The notes: a model not told the origin generated them from the sequence alone. Shown: positions 34,708 to 43,319, counted from the stretch's first letter. The stretch is 64,000 nucleotides of DNA from Paenibacillus sp. 1_12 (GCF_900114475.1 NZ_FOTE01000009.1:124001-188000); one strand, 5' to 3'. A program made the numbers and translations.

Positions 34708-35525
34708 CCTCACGCTTCCAAAATACAGCTGTTTACATCTTGCTGGGCATATTCGCCGCTTTGATACTGTATCCCCTGCTGTTCACGTTCTCGGCAGCTC
34801 TCATGACTCCCGCCGAATCGTCGTCCTACCCGCCCAAGCTGCTGCCAGGCGGATTGTACTGGGATAACTTCATTACCGTTACGCACCTGGTGCCGATCTT
34901 CAAATTCATTATGAACAGTCTGCTGATTTCTACTGCTATCATGATCGGGCAGCTGTTGACCGCCAGTATGGCCGCTTACGCATTCTCCTTTTTGAGATTC
35001 ACAGGCAAAGGCATTCTGTTCGCGCTGTTCCTTTCCACCATGATGATTCCCTGGGAGGTCACAATGATTCCCAATTTCTTAACCGTCAAAAGCTGGGGCT
35101 GGCTGGACAGCTACGAAGGGCTGATCGTTCCTTTTCTGGCTACGGCGTTCGGAACGTTTCTGCTGCGACAATTTTTCTTGCAGCTGCCTGCCGAGCTATT
35201 CGAAGCCGCGAAAATCGACGGCTGCGGTCACTTGCGAATCTTTGTTCAGATGGTGCTGCCTTTGGCCCGTCCTGCCCTAGCCACACTTGGTGTGTACTCG
35301 TTTCTGACGCACTGGAACATGTATCTGTGGCCTCTGCTGATCACGAACGGCGAGCAGATGCGCACCGTGCAGATCGGTATCAGCATGCTGCAATTCGAGG
35401 AAATGACCTCGTGGAATCTGGTACTAGCTGGTGTAACGTTAGTCATGCTGCCTTCGCTGCTACTGCTCGTTCTTGGAATCAAGCAGTTGGTTCGCGGTAT
35501 TACGGCTGGGGCTGTGAAAGGCTAG
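34704..35525 (+). CDS. ugpE: Glycerol-3-phosphate-type ABC transporter permease (UgpE)
   Basis: This second permease subunit has 273 residues and about six membrane segments. The EAA loop is ELFEAAKIDGCGHLRIFVQMVLPLARPALATLG. The typical MalG/UgpE N-terminus (ILYPLLFTFSAALMTPAE) and the segment FLSTMMIPWEVTMIPNFL are present. It overlaps ugpA by four bases and ends about 100 bp before the binding-protein gene on the same strand. No ATP-binding gene lies in the cluster; a shared ATPase such as an MsmX/UgpC-type protein elsewhere must energise it. Confidence 0.88.
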   Translation: MTSRFQNTAVYILLGIFAALILYPLLFTFSAALMTPAESSSYPPKLLPGGLYWDNFITVTHLVPIFKFIMNSLLISTAIMIGQLLTASMAAYAFSFLRFTGKGILFALFLSTMMIPWEVTMIPNFLTVKSWGWLDSYEGLIVPFLATAFGTFLLRQFFLQLPAELFEAAKIDGCGHLRIFVQMVLPLARPALATLGVYSFLTHWNMYLWPLLITNGEQMRTVQIGISMLQFEEMTSWNLVLAGVTLVMLPSLLLLVLGIKQLVRGITAGAVKG

Positions 35526-35623
35526 CAGCTTCTGCCTGTCGATTCAAGCAGAAATATTAGAAATAGTGCGTCCCCAGGACGCTCTATATAAATAAAACAT
35601 TTTTTAAGGGAGCGAAGACGACA

Positions 35624-37006
35624 ATGATAAGCTGGAGTAGAAAAAGTTTAATGACGCTTTGTATGGCCATCGTGATGCTCTTCATGGCTGCATGCGGCGG
35701 TACCACAACACAACCGACAGCCGTAAAGGGAGCAGACAATAAAGAAATGGCCCCGAAACCTGCTGCAAGCAAAGAACCGGTTAAGGTCGTATGGTGGCAT
35801 TCCATGAGCGGAGAGCTTGGCAAAGCGATTGATAAACTTGTTGCTGACTTCAATGCATCGCAAAAGGATGTTGTCGTAGAAGCGGTTTTCCAAGGTACTT
35901 ATGATGAAAGCTTGAACAAAATGAAAACGTCCATGGATTCCAAAAGCGGTCCTGCTCTGATTCAGGTATTCGAAATCGGCAGTCGTTTTATGATTGATTC
36001 CAAGGCGATTACCCCTATGCAAAAATTTATTGATGCCGACAAATATGACTTATCCCAGCTTGAAGAGAACATTCTGAACTACTATCGGATTGACGGCAAG
36101 CTGAACTCCATGCCGTTCAATACATCGAACCCGATCCTTTACTACAACAAGGATATGTTCAAAGCAGCAGGTCTTGATCCTGAGAAACCGCCAGCTACCT
36201 ACGAAGAAGTAGCGGCAGCTTCCAAAGCATTAACCAAAGACGGTAAATACGGTAATTCCTTCGCTATCTATGGTTGGTTTATGGAACAATTTTTTGCTAA
36301 TCAAGGTGCTGAGCTGCTGAATAACAGCAATGGCCGTAAAGGTTTGGCAACCGAATCCATGTTGAACAGTGATGCAGGCGTGAAAACACTTGCCTGGTGG
36401 AAGCAAATGGTTGATGATAAATCCTCTTTAAATCTGGGTCGTAAAACGGATGATACCAAGAAAGCCTTTATCGCTGGACAAGTGGCTATGACTCTGGACT
36501 CCACTGGCTCTCTGCGCGGTATTGTTGACGGAGCACAAGGCAAGTTCGCAGTTGGAACGGGTACTCTTCCTAAACCATCCGACGCCAAAGAAGGCGGCGT
36601 AATCGTTGGAGGCGCAAGTGTTTATATTTTGAACAACCGTAGTGAAGCTGAGCAAAACGGCGCTTGGCAGTTTATCAAATTCCTGGCTGAGCCTAAGCAA
36701 CAAGCTTTCTGGCACGTAAACACTGGCTACTTCCCTATTACCAAAAAAGCTTATGACGAGCAAATCGTGAAGGACAATCTGGTGAAATATCCGCAGTTGA
36801 AAACAGCTGTTGATCAGCTTCACGCAACCAAAGCCAATACAGCTACTCAAGGTGCAGTAATGGGCGTATTCCCTGAAGCTCGACAGCTTACAGAGGGAGC
36901 AATTGAAGAAGTGCTTAACGGCAAGAAACAACCGAAGGATGCACTCGACGGTGCTGCCAAGGAAATTACCGGAAAGCTCGGTACTTACAATAAAACGGTA
37001 AAGTAA
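35624..37006 (+). CDS. ugpB: Glycerol-3-phosphate-binding lipoprotein (UgpB)
   Basis: This 460-residue solute-binding lipoprotein has a lipobox MAAC near residue 24. The mature part resembles E. coli UgpB through its length: VVWWHSMSGELGKAIDKL, IQVFEIGSRFMIDSKAI, MPFNTSNPILYYNKDMFKAAGLDPEKPPATYEEV, GRKTDDTKKAFIAGQVAM, VGGASVYIL, WHVNTGYFPITKKAYDE and VFPEARQLTEGAIEEVLNGKKQP. It should deliver sn-glycerol-3-phosphate or glycerophosphodiesters to UgpAE. A GGGAGCG site precedes the ATG. A strong bidirectional terminator follows. Confidence 0.9.
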   Translation: MISWSRKSLMTLCMAIVMLFMAACGGTTTQPTAVKGADNKEMAPKPAASKEPVKVVWWHSMSGELGKAIDKLVADFNASQKDVVVEAVFQGTYDESLNKMKTSMDSKSGPALIQVFEIGSRFMIDSKAITPMQKFIDADKYDLSQLEENILNYYRIDGKLNSMPFNTSNPILYYNKDMFKAAGLDPEKPPATYEEVAAASKALTKDGKYGNSFAIYGWFMEQFFANQGAELLNNSNGRKGLATESMLNSDAGVKTLAWWKQMVDDKSSLNLGRKTDDTKKAFIAGQVAMTLDSTGSLRGIVDGAQGKFAVGTGTLPKPSDAKEGGVIVGGASVYILNNRSEAEQNGAWQFIKFLAEPKQQAFWHVNTGYFPITKKAYDEQIVKDNLVKYPQLKTAVDQLHATKANTATQGAVMGVFPEARQLTEGAIEEVLNGKKQPKDALDGAAKEITGKLGTYNKTVK

Positions 37007-37049
37007 TTACAGATTTCTAATGATCAGCTGCCTCATAACCCTATAAACA

Positions 37050-37101
37050 GAAAGAACCTTCAGACCCCAGTTGATAAATGGGAATTTGAAGGTTTTTTCT
37101 G
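37050..37101 (+). terminator. Bidirectional terminator between ugpB and the convergent oxidoreductase gene
   Basis: AACCTTCAGACCCC pairs with TGGGAATTTGAAGGTT and is flanked by A and T runs on the two sides. Confidence 0.8.
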
Positions 37102-37162
37102 TTTATTGCGCACTCTGGGGATTGGAAATTCCGTTAATAACTTTTGCGCAGGACATGCAGGC

Positions 37163-38128
37163 TCAGGCTTTATGATAGTAAGCTTTAAGAATCTCATCCA
37201 TAACTTTACTCGTCCTGATCGCGCTTATACCCGTGCTCAAGCAATCGCCCTGGCCCCGTATAGCGTCAACGACAGTTTGAATTAGGGGCTGCTGGATATG
37301 GAGCGGATGCTCGATCATGAACTGCTCCTCGCCGTCAGAGGTTGATACGAGAATGGGACTGTTCTGAAAGGTGGAAAATGTAATTTTTCCTTTGGATCCC
37401 ACAATCTCGTTCGTGTCCATATCCTGGTAAGAGGAGAAACACCAATTTCCGGTACCGTATACACCGGATTCAAACTGATAAGCTCCTGTCACGATATCCT
37501 CCGCTTCGTAGTGGCGTCCTTGGTTATCTGCGAAGCCTTTGACATTTCCAATAGGGCCTAATAAATAATCTAGTAAATCGAGCGTATGGCTGGCAACATC
37601 AACAAACAGCCCACCCCCGGATATTTCCGGCTGGACTCTCCATGAACTTTTTTTAAATTGTCCCAGATGTGTGGTTGTGACAAAGCGAACCTCTCCGATG
37701 ATGCCATTCTCAAGAAGCTCCTTCACCTTCAAAAACCTCGGCAATTGTCTCCGGTAATAAGCAACGAATAGAGGCATATTAGCTTGGCGGCTCGCCTCTA
37801 GCATTTCCTCGCATTCTGCTACATTCATCGCCAGCGGCTTTTCCACGTATACAGGTTTTCCAGCTTTCAGAGCTTTGATCGCATATTCTTTATGAAAAGC
37901 TGGCGGTGTCGCGATATATACCGCATCGACCTGCGGATCGCCAATTAGCTGATCGGCATCACTGTACCATGTTGGCACGTTGTGCCTGCGGGCATAATCC
38001 TCCGCTAAACTGGCATCTCTTCTCATTACCGCAACCAGCTCAGAATGAGCTGCTTTTTGAAAACCAGGGCCACTTTTGACTTCGGTTACGTCACCGCAGC
38101 CTATAATTCCCCAACGGATCGTTTGCAT
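37163..38128 (-). CDS. Gfo/Idh/MocA-family oxidoreductase
   Basis: The protein has 321 residues from the ATG at 38128, preceded by CAGGAGGG. The NAD(P) site is TIRWGIIGCGDV, followed by AVYIATPPAFHKEYAIKALKAGKPVYVEKPLAMN with the family EKP motif (catalytic Lys). GGGLFVDVASHTLDLLDYLLG holds the conserved Asp and His. It oxidises or reduces a sugar or cyclitol, not identifiable from sequence. The upstream part of the longer frame lacks a ribosome site. It is convergent with the Ugp operon and preceded about 100 bp upstream by a hydrolase gene. Confidence 0.88.
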   Translation of the reverse strand: MQTIRWGIIGCGDVTEVKSGPGFQKAAHSELVAVMRRDASLAEDYARRHNVPTWYSDADQLIGDPQVDAVYIATPPAFHKEYAIKALKAGKPVYVEKPLAMNVAECEEMLEASRQANMPLFVAYYRRQLPRFLKVKELLENGIIGEVRFVTTTHLGQFKKSSWRVQPEISGGGLFVDVASHTLDLLDYLLGPIGNVKGFADNQGRHYEAEDIVTGAYQFESGVYGTGNWCFSSYQDMDTNEIVGSKGKITFSTFQNSPILVSTSDGEEQFMIEHPLHIQQPLIQTVVDAIRGQGDCLSTGISAIRTSKVMDEILKAYYHKA

Positions 38129-38235
38129 AAGGTAATAATCCCTCCTGATAAATAATGATTGCATTAACTTCAATGAGCGTTAAGTATGTACTCATCATAC
38201 CATTAAAGTCGTTATTTATCCGAAGGGATTCATTG

Positions 38236-39141
38236 TTATTGATGTTCATCAAAACTTTGCTGTTCAAAGTGATCCCGCTGCTCAAGATGCGTATGCTGCT
38301 CTTTAAAGCTTTGCTGTTCTCCAACCTCTCGATCCCTGTGGTTGTTCTCATTCTGCTGCTTGGACAGCTTGGTCGTTTGACCGCCAATCCAAAGCCGTAA
38401 CAGTCCATCCACATCAGCAGCATGCTTTGTCGGGATCTGATGCGGGGCACCGTTAATAAAATGCAGGGTACTATTAGGCAGTTTAGTCTGCAGCACTCTA
38501 GCATAACGATGGAACCTTGTATCTCTCTGCCCATAGAGCAGCAGGACTGGGGCTTGAATTTCATGCAGCCGATTCGTACAATTGAAGCCCAGCACCTGCT
38601 CATTATATTGAGCTAAGTTCAACACATTACCTAAATTACAACTCTCGTACAACGTTTTAAAAATGCGGAGATTATCTGCATTACCCCCCGCATCGATGGC
38701 CGATAACAGCCGTTTCCCCTTGAGTCCACAAAGCAGGTGCGCTATCCATACCAGGCTTCTTTGGATCGGATCGGTTAATTCTGACGTCCCGCCAATCAGA
38801 ATCGCTCCCAAATAACGGTCCGGATCAGTCAGCAGCGCTTCCAAAGCAATTTGACCACCTACCGAGTATCCGCACAAATAGGCTTGGGCAATACCCAAAG
38901 TATCCAATAGCTGTCGAATATCCTCTGCGATCATGGAATAGGTAAGCGGCTGCTTAGAGAAGCGACTTTTACCGTGACCGCGAATATCGAAGGTAATAAT
39001 TTGATAACGGTCGGACAAGGAAGCACGCTGATAGCTGAAGATTTCCCCGGTTAAAAGGATCGGGTGTATGCAAACAATCGGTATTCCTTGCCCCACGCTT
39101 TCATAATAGAGCGTCGTTCCATTCACATCACCATACGGCAT
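38236..39141 (-). CDS. Alpha/beta hydrolase with Gln/His/Glu-rich C-terminal tail
   Basis: The hydrolase core (about residues 1-255) has the oxyanion segment CIHPILLTGE, DIRGHGKS, nucleophile elbow CGYSVGGQ, acidic residue in GQRDTRFHR and active His in NGAPHQIP. The last 45 residues are unlike the core: a hydrophilic stretch with two related units, EQQSFKEQHTHLEQRDH and EQQSFDEHQ, rich in Gln, His and Glu. This tail is probably disordered and may bind metal or partners. I prefer the ATG at 39141 because AAAGG touches the in-frame ATG at 39153. Substrate unknown. Confidence 0.82.
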   Translation of the reverse strand: MPYGDVNGTTLYYESVGQGIPIVCIHPILLTGEIFSYQRASLSDRYQIITFDIRGHGKSRFSKQPLTYSMIAEDIRQLLDTLGIAQAYLCGYSVGGQIALEALLTDPDRYLGAILIGGTSELTDPIQRSLVWIAHLLCGLKGKRLLSAIDAGGNADNLRIFKTLYESCNLGNVLNLAQYNEQVLGFNCTNRLHEIQAPVLLLYGQRDTRFHRYARVLQTKLPNSTLHFINGAPHQIPTKHAADVDGLLRLWIGGQTTKLSKQQNENNHRDREVGEQQSFKEQHTHLEQRDHFEQQSFDEHQ

Positions 39142-39223
39142 GCGGGTGCCCATCCTTTCGTACTATGCGTTTGGTCTATTTTTTCTGTCCTGTTAGAATA
39201 CCCGAATCAACCCTTTTCATACG

Positions 39224-39258
39224 ACAAAAAGCCTCATGGTTAAGTCACCACGAGGCTC
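39224..39258 (-). terminator. Terminator of the YhcH-type gene
   Basis: On the minus strand, AGCCTCGTGGT pairs with ACCATGAGGCT, followed by TTTTTG. Confidence 0.8.
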
Positions 39259-39280
39259 CGAGCGGTTGAAGGGGTTGGAA

Positions 39281-39760
39281 CTATAGCTCGAGTAAAGATT
39301 TATGAATCTTGATAACGACCTTTTTAATTGGCTGATCCGCTGTAACGCTACAGACAGGACGATGAATATCACTTGGATAAAATACGGTAAAGTCTCCCGG
39401 CAGAAGCAGGATTGAGCTTTCAACACTTGTAGTTTCATAAAAAGCGATGTCCCGCGATGCGAAGTCCTCTTCGGAAATAACGGCATCAGATGTTAAACGT
39501 GCTACCTTGATCAGCTCTTCGCCTTCGATCAAGTATTGAATATCGATGTAGGTTTGGTGTGATTCCGGACGCTGTTTCTCCCAGCTTTGGGTTGTCGGCT
39601 CCTGAACCATGACAAACATGAGGTCGCCTTCAATCTCATACTTGCCAGGTGCCATTGTGCTGAAATCGGTGGTACGGATATACTCCAGTCCCTTATTAAG
39701 GGCTTGTGGATAAGTAGACTTCTCGCCGCGTTCCCAAGTTGCCAAATCACTGAAAATCAT
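39281..39760 (-). CDS. YhcH/YjgK/YiaL-family protein (sugar anomerase type)
   Basis: This 159-residue cupin-like beta-barrel is of the DUF386 family. Metal-binding positions are visible in SHQTYIDIQYLIEG (His and Glu) and in FYPSDIHRPVCS (Asp and His), with KVVIKI at the end. Members include the E. coli N-acetylneuraminate anomerase NanQ and the EbgC-like protein, so a sugar-epimerising role is reasonable, but no sialic-acid genes are nearby. The start ATG follows GAGGAGGC-like sequence. Monocistronic, with its own terminator. Confidence 0.85.
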   Translation of the reverse strand: MIFSDLATWERGEKSTYPQALNKGLEYIRTTDFSTMAPGKYEIEGDLMFVMVQEPTTQSWEKQRPESHQTYIDIQYLIEGEELIKVARLTSDAVISEEDFASRDIAFYETTSVESSILLLPGDFTVFYPSDIHRPVCSVTADQPIKKVVIKIHKSLLEL

Positions 39761-39883
39761 GAATGATGCCTCCTCAACGTATCGTTATTTTATTATTGAC
39801 AGCCGCTATGTAGAACCTGCCCTATTCAGTATATGCTTCTTTGATAGCATTTAAAAGATCGAATTTGTGACGTAGTGGACGCA

Positions 39884-39918
39884 CAAAAAGCTGAATTCCT
39901 TATCTTGGAATTCAGCCT
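39884..39918 (-). terminator. Terminator of the stress-type SDR gene
   Basis: On the minus strand, GCTGAATTCC pairs with GGAATTCAGC, followed by TTTTTG. Confidence 0.85.
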
Positions 39919-39975
39919 TGATCTGTCGTTTAAAGTCGCAGCTGCGCTGCCTTATGGATGATTAAGTTAATCTTA

Positions 39976-40842
39976 TCACCCATTAATGATATCGCCGCCG
40001 TTGACATGCAGGAATTGTCCTGACATGTAAGAGGAATCATCAGATGCCAGAAAAACATAGGAAGGTCCAAGCTCTTCTGGCTGACCCGGCCTTTTCATCG
40101 GCGTATCCCCACCAAACTGACTGACTTTGTTGGCATCAAAAGTAGAAGGAATCAGAGGCGTCCAGATTGGACCCGGTGCTACACCGTTAACCCGGATGCC
40201 CTTACTTGCCAAATTCATTGACAATGACCTGGTGAAAGCAACGATAGCGCCCTTGGTTGAGGAATAGTCAAGCAGCTGAGGGCTGCCCTTATAAGCGGTG
40301 ATGGAAGCCGTATTAATAATCGCTGCACCTGATTTCAGATGAGGTAATGCCGCTTTCGTAAAATAAAAAAACGAGAAAATATTAGTGCGGAACGTTTTTT
40401 CCAGCTGCTCCTGTGTAATTTGTTCAATCGATTCCTGCGGGTGCTGTTCAGCAGCATTATTGACCAAAATGTCGAGTTTACCAAAGGTTTCAATACTTTT
40501 GCGTACAACCTCCTGACAAAAAGCTTCTTGGCCCACATCCCCCGCCATCAGCAAACAACGACGTCCTTCCTTTTCGATCAGTCTTTTGGTTTCCTCGGCA
40601 TCACTGTGCTCATTCAGATAAACGATCACCACGTCTGCCCCTTCAATTGCGTAACATACAGCAGCAGCCTTGCCTATACCGCTGTCTCCGCCGGTAACAA
40701 TGGCTACTTTCCCTTGCAGCTTACCGCTGCCTTTGTAATTGCGGTCTACAGAGTCCGGCTGCGGAGTCATCTGGCTCTCCAGCCCGGGCTGGCGATTTTG
40801 ATGCTGGGGAGGCATCGTTTGCGTTGTTGAATTCGATGGCAT
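39976..40842 (-). CDS. Short-chain dehydrogenase with Pro/Gln-rich N-terminal extension (general-stress type)
   Basis: The protein has 288 residues. The N-terminal 40 residues are Pro/Gln-rich. The SDR core has TGGDSGIGKA, NNAAEQHPQESIEQIT, catalytic NTASITAYKGS, and YSSTKGA, closing with FLHVNGGDIING. This layout matches the Bacillus stress dehydrogenases YhdF/YhxC/YdaD. The substrate is unknown; oxidation of an alcohol is typical. The start ATG follows AGGAGAGAT. A 16-bp inverted repeat lies upstream, and a ChaB/DUF2188-like gene is about 130 bp away on the same strand. Confidence 0.88.
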   Translation of the reverse strand: MPSNSTTQTMPPQHQNRQPGLESQMTPQPDSVDRNYKGSGKLQGKVAIVTGGDSGIGKAAAVCYAIEGADVVIVYLNEHSDAEETKRLIEKEGRRCLLMAGDVGQEAFCQEVVRKSIETFGKLDILVNNAAEQHPQESIEQITQEQLEKTFRTNIFSFFYFTKAALPHLKSGAAIINTASITAYKGSPQLLDYSSTKGAIVAFTRSLSMNLASKGIRVNGVAPGPIWTPLIPSTFDANKVSQFGGDTPMKRPGQPEELGPSYVFLASDDSSYMSGQFLHVNGGDIING

Positions 40843-40909
40843 TGGTATCTCTCCTATTCTTCATTAGAATGATGGCTGTAACAATTGATGATGAACATTA
40901 AACTAGCTT

Positions 40910-40925
40910 GTACAAAAGGTTGTAC
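40910..40925. promoter_or_regulatory. 16-bp inverted repeat upstream of the SDR gene
   Basis: GTACAA-AAGG-TTGTAC is a perfect 6+6 palindrome located 68-83 bp before the ATG. It could be an operator; no matching regulator is known. Confidence 0.35.
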
Positions 40926-40968
40926 TTTTATGTGACTCATTGGTGGTTATGTTATGCGTGACTACAGG

Positions 40969-41412
40969 TTATGAGTAGTTATGTGAAGTTTCGACTGTAC
41001 CGTCCTTACGGTGAATAATCGCGCTTGTATTCGTATCTGATGCCCACTGCTTAGCTTTCTCCACGGCTTTTGCCTTCGTTTCGGTATTTAAACGTGCATC
41101 TTGGACGCCCTCTTCCTTAACGGCCCATCCATCTCCGTCAGGTACAACATGCAGATTATGTCTGCTGTGCTCACTATGGGAAGCCGACTGGCGGGTTCTT
41201 TGCTTCGAGGATGATTCCTTCTCCTCGTGTTTTTGTCTGTGCAAGGGATGATCTTCGTTCCACTCTTCCGCCTTAGCAGTAGCAATAGCGATGGCTCTGC
41301 CTTCCTCATAGCCGTCCTCCAACAAAGCATTAGCGATCTCGACTGCCTTGCTGCGGACACGAGGCTCCAAATTTTTCATAGAAACAGGGTAATCATTCTT
41401 TTTCCATGGCAT
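40969..41412 (-). CDS. ChaB-like N-terminal region joined to a DUF2188 domain
   Basis: The protein has 147 residues. Residues 1-50 (MPWKKNDYPVSMKNLEPRV...ANALLEDGYEEGRAIAIA) resemble the ChaB-like or DUF2188-associated family. A hydrophilic Ser/His/Arg-rich linker follows (about 55-85). Residues 88-147 form a DUF2188 domain: VVPDGDGWAVKEEG...TKAKAVEKAKQWASDTNTSAIIHRKDGTVETSH. The protein is cytoplasmic and very hydrophilic. Function is unknown, though such small basic proteins are often induced by general stress. The start ATG follows GGAGGGAC. Confidence 0.8.
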   Translation of the reverse strand: MPWKKNDYPVSMKNLEPRVRSKAVEIANALLEDGYEEGRAIAIATAKAEEWNEDHPLHRQKHEEKESSSKQRTRQSASHSEHSRHNLHVVPDGDGWAVKEEGVQDARLNTETKAKAVEKAKQWASDTNTSAIIHRKDGTVETSHNYS

Positions 41413-41490
41413 AGTAGTCCCTCCTGGAATTAGTCATTACCTTATTTACTTAGCCAATTGACCCTGAATCGAATCATACCTTGGGGACAA

Positions 41491-41531
41491 CAAAAAAATA
41501 CCCCAGCTGCCACCGCGGCACTGGGGTTCAA
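41491..41531 (-). terminator. Hairpin with T run on the minus strand
   Basis: ACCCCAGTGCC pairs with GGCAGCTGGGGT, followed on the minus strand by a long T run. It is a strong intrinsic terminator, about 370 bp past the nitroreductase stop. Confidence 0.7.
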
Positions 41532-41661
41532 GTACTTATATTTTAAAAGGGGGTCATCTATAAGTATAGGCTAAGAACATTAAACCAAGATGAAGCGCAT
41601 GTTTCAATTCGATTACAATATGGAGGCAAATTATATCGACATCTCCCAATATATGCCTATT

Positions 41662-41741
41662 TTATAGTGGTAACCTTTCTTGAAATATCAGAATGTTCAG
41701 CTTTGCTGAAAACTTATAAATTCTGATATTATAAGAAAAGC
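41662..41741. repeat. Palindromic repeat copy 1
   Basis: About 80 bp with an outer inverted repeat AATATCAGAAT...ATTCTGATATT and an inner stem TTCAGC/GCTGAA. It is closely similar in sequence to the copy at 41778-41858. Confidence 0.85.
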
Positions 41742-41777
41742 TTCTCATCGAAGTCTACTCGAGAAGATACATTCGTG

Positions 41778-41858
41778 TTATAGCGGTAGCCTTTCTTGAA
41801 ATATCAGAATGAGTTCAGCTTCGCTGAAAACTTATTAATTCTGATATTATAAAAAAGC
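41778..41858. repeat. Palindromic repeat copy 2
   Basis: The same 80-bp element as at 41662-41741 in direct orientation, with identical outer arms and a compensated inner stem (TTCAGC-TTC-GCTGAA). Between the two copies is another small hairpin, CTTCTC...GAGAAG (about 41741-41766). Confidence 0.85.
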
Positions 41859-41888
41859 GCATCAGGCTTCTAATGCCCGATACGCTGC
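41851..41888 (-). terminator. Terminator of the nitroreductase gene
   Basis: On the minus strand, GCGTATCGGGC pairs with GCCTGATGCGC, followed by TTTTTT. It partly overlaps palindromic repeat copy 2. Confidence 0.85.
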
Positions 41889-41896
41889 GATTTGCT

Positions 41897-42496
41897 CTAT
41901 TTGAATATATGCAACCGCTCTTTGAGCGGCTTAAATTCTTTGTCTCCGGGAGGCGCTGTCGGTGTTCCGAAAGGCATTTGGGCTACAAGCTGCCAGTTTT
42001 CAGGCAATTTCCACTCCGTCTTAACCTTCTCGTCAATCAGCGGATTGTAATGCTGCAGATTGGCTCCAAGCCCTTCGCTTTCTAGCGCTGTCCAGATCAC
42101 AAACTGATGCATGGCATTCGTATGCTGCGCCCACACGGGAAAGCGATCCTGATAAGTCACGAATGCTTCTTGCATCCCTGTAACCACATGCTGGTCTTCA
42201 AAAAACAGAATAGTTCCATATCCGTTGCGGAATCCATCCATACGCTGCTTGGTTGATGCGAACTGGTCTGCGGGAACGATGGCTTTCAAAATATCAGTCG
42301 TCAGATCCCACAGCTTGTCATGTTGGGCGGCGAATAGCACAACGACTCTCGTACTCTGGGAATTAAATGCAGAGGGCACATTCTTAACTGCTTCTTCGAC
42401 AATTTCAACAATTCGGTCGTCGGAAATCGGGGATTTCTTGCTGATTGCATAAATGCTGCGTCTTTCGCGAACCGCTGTCATAAAATCTTTTGCCAT
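41897..42496 (-). CDS. Nitroreductase-family flavoprotein
   Basis: The protein has about 199 residues from the ATG at 42496, preceded by TGGAGG. It has the FMN-binding features of the short nitroreductase type: RERRSIYAISKKSPISDDRIVEIVEEAVKNVPSAFNSQSTRVVVL, ALESEGLGANLQHYN and QMPFGTPTAPPGDKEFKPLKERL. The HBN1/Frm2-like group acts on nitroaromatics or lipid-signal substrates with NAD(P)H. The upstream longer frame is not supported by a ribosome site. It is followed by a terminator and the paired palindromic repeats. Confidence 0.88.
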   Translation of the reverse strand: MAKDFMTAVRERRSIYAISKKSPISDDRIVEIVEEAVKNVPSAFNSQSTRVVVLFAAQHDKLWDLTTDILKAIVPADQFASTKQRMDGFRNGYGTILFFEDQHVVTGMQEAFVTYQDRFPVWAQHTNAMHQFVIWTALESEGLGANLQHYNPLIDEKVKTEWKLPENWQLVAQMPFGTPTAPPGDKEFKPLKERLHIFK

Positions 42497-42733
42497 AGTT
42501 AAGACCTCCATATCATATAAATGCCTGAATTCCTTAATATAGTTACCCATTTATCATTAATTTATAACTTTTCAGTTAAGCCTACGCTAGCAGCTTCGTA
42601 AAACAATTCGTGAACAAAACCTTACAAAATCCGAATATTTTCTTTAATTTGTAAGTTTTACATAAAAGAGGATGCTGTAATTCCCATATCACTAACTTGT
42701 AATTTTTAAGTCTTAAAAATAGTTCCATAGACT

Positions 42734-43296
42734 TGAAAAAGTAGGTCCAATATAAATCTGTATAAAGAAGACCACAGTAAAATCAGTGGATTCCTTATTT
42801 TTTTGCTGTTGTTTAGCATGTTGGTGCCCACTTGGGTATTCGGCACTACTGCTTCAGTAGAATTGAAGGATGAAGGATATTTCTGGTTCTTACGCACAAA
42901 AAGAAATAAGAAGTTTGGTAGATAACGGTATCATTAGCGACTATGAGGATGGGTCCTTCCAACCCGCTAAAGCAATGAGCCGTGCAGAGTTAGCCAAAAT
43001 CATCGTGTTATCGTCGTAGAAGATACTGTCGGCCAAACAGCCGTACCCACTCTTCTTGATGATGGACTACATTCAGACTTCGTCAGAGGACAGGCGGTGC
43101 CAGTTGCTATTGTACTCTGAATAACGATTCGAGGCTGTACACCAGCTCAACAGTAACTGCTGCTTCAGACGGCACCTATTCGATATATTGGCCTGCTAGC
43201 TTTTATAAAGCTGGAGATCAATTATCTCTATGCGCAACACAGATTGGAAAAGAAACAAGCGATACGGTACACATTACGCTGCTGGTGTCCCCTTAA
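42734..43296 (+). pseudogene. Decayed SLH-domain surface protein gene
   Basis: Pieces of one secreted protein appear in successive frames. A signal-peptide-like stretch (FLIFLLLFSMLVPTWVFGTTASVELKDEG, 42790-42875) ends at a stop. After a shift, an S-layer-homology segment (SYAQKEIRSLVDNGIISDYEDGSFQPAKAMSRAELAKII) reads to a stop near 43019. Another frame continues to a stop near 43119. A final piece (YTSSTVTAASDGTYSIYWPASFYKAGDQLSLCATQIGKE...HITLLVSP) resembles a bacterial Ig-like domain and ends at 43296. At least three shifts and internal deletions are needed to join the pieces. A terminator-like hairpin follows. Confidence 0.75.
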
Positions 43297-43319
43297 TATT
43301 TCCACGGTAAAATAATACC

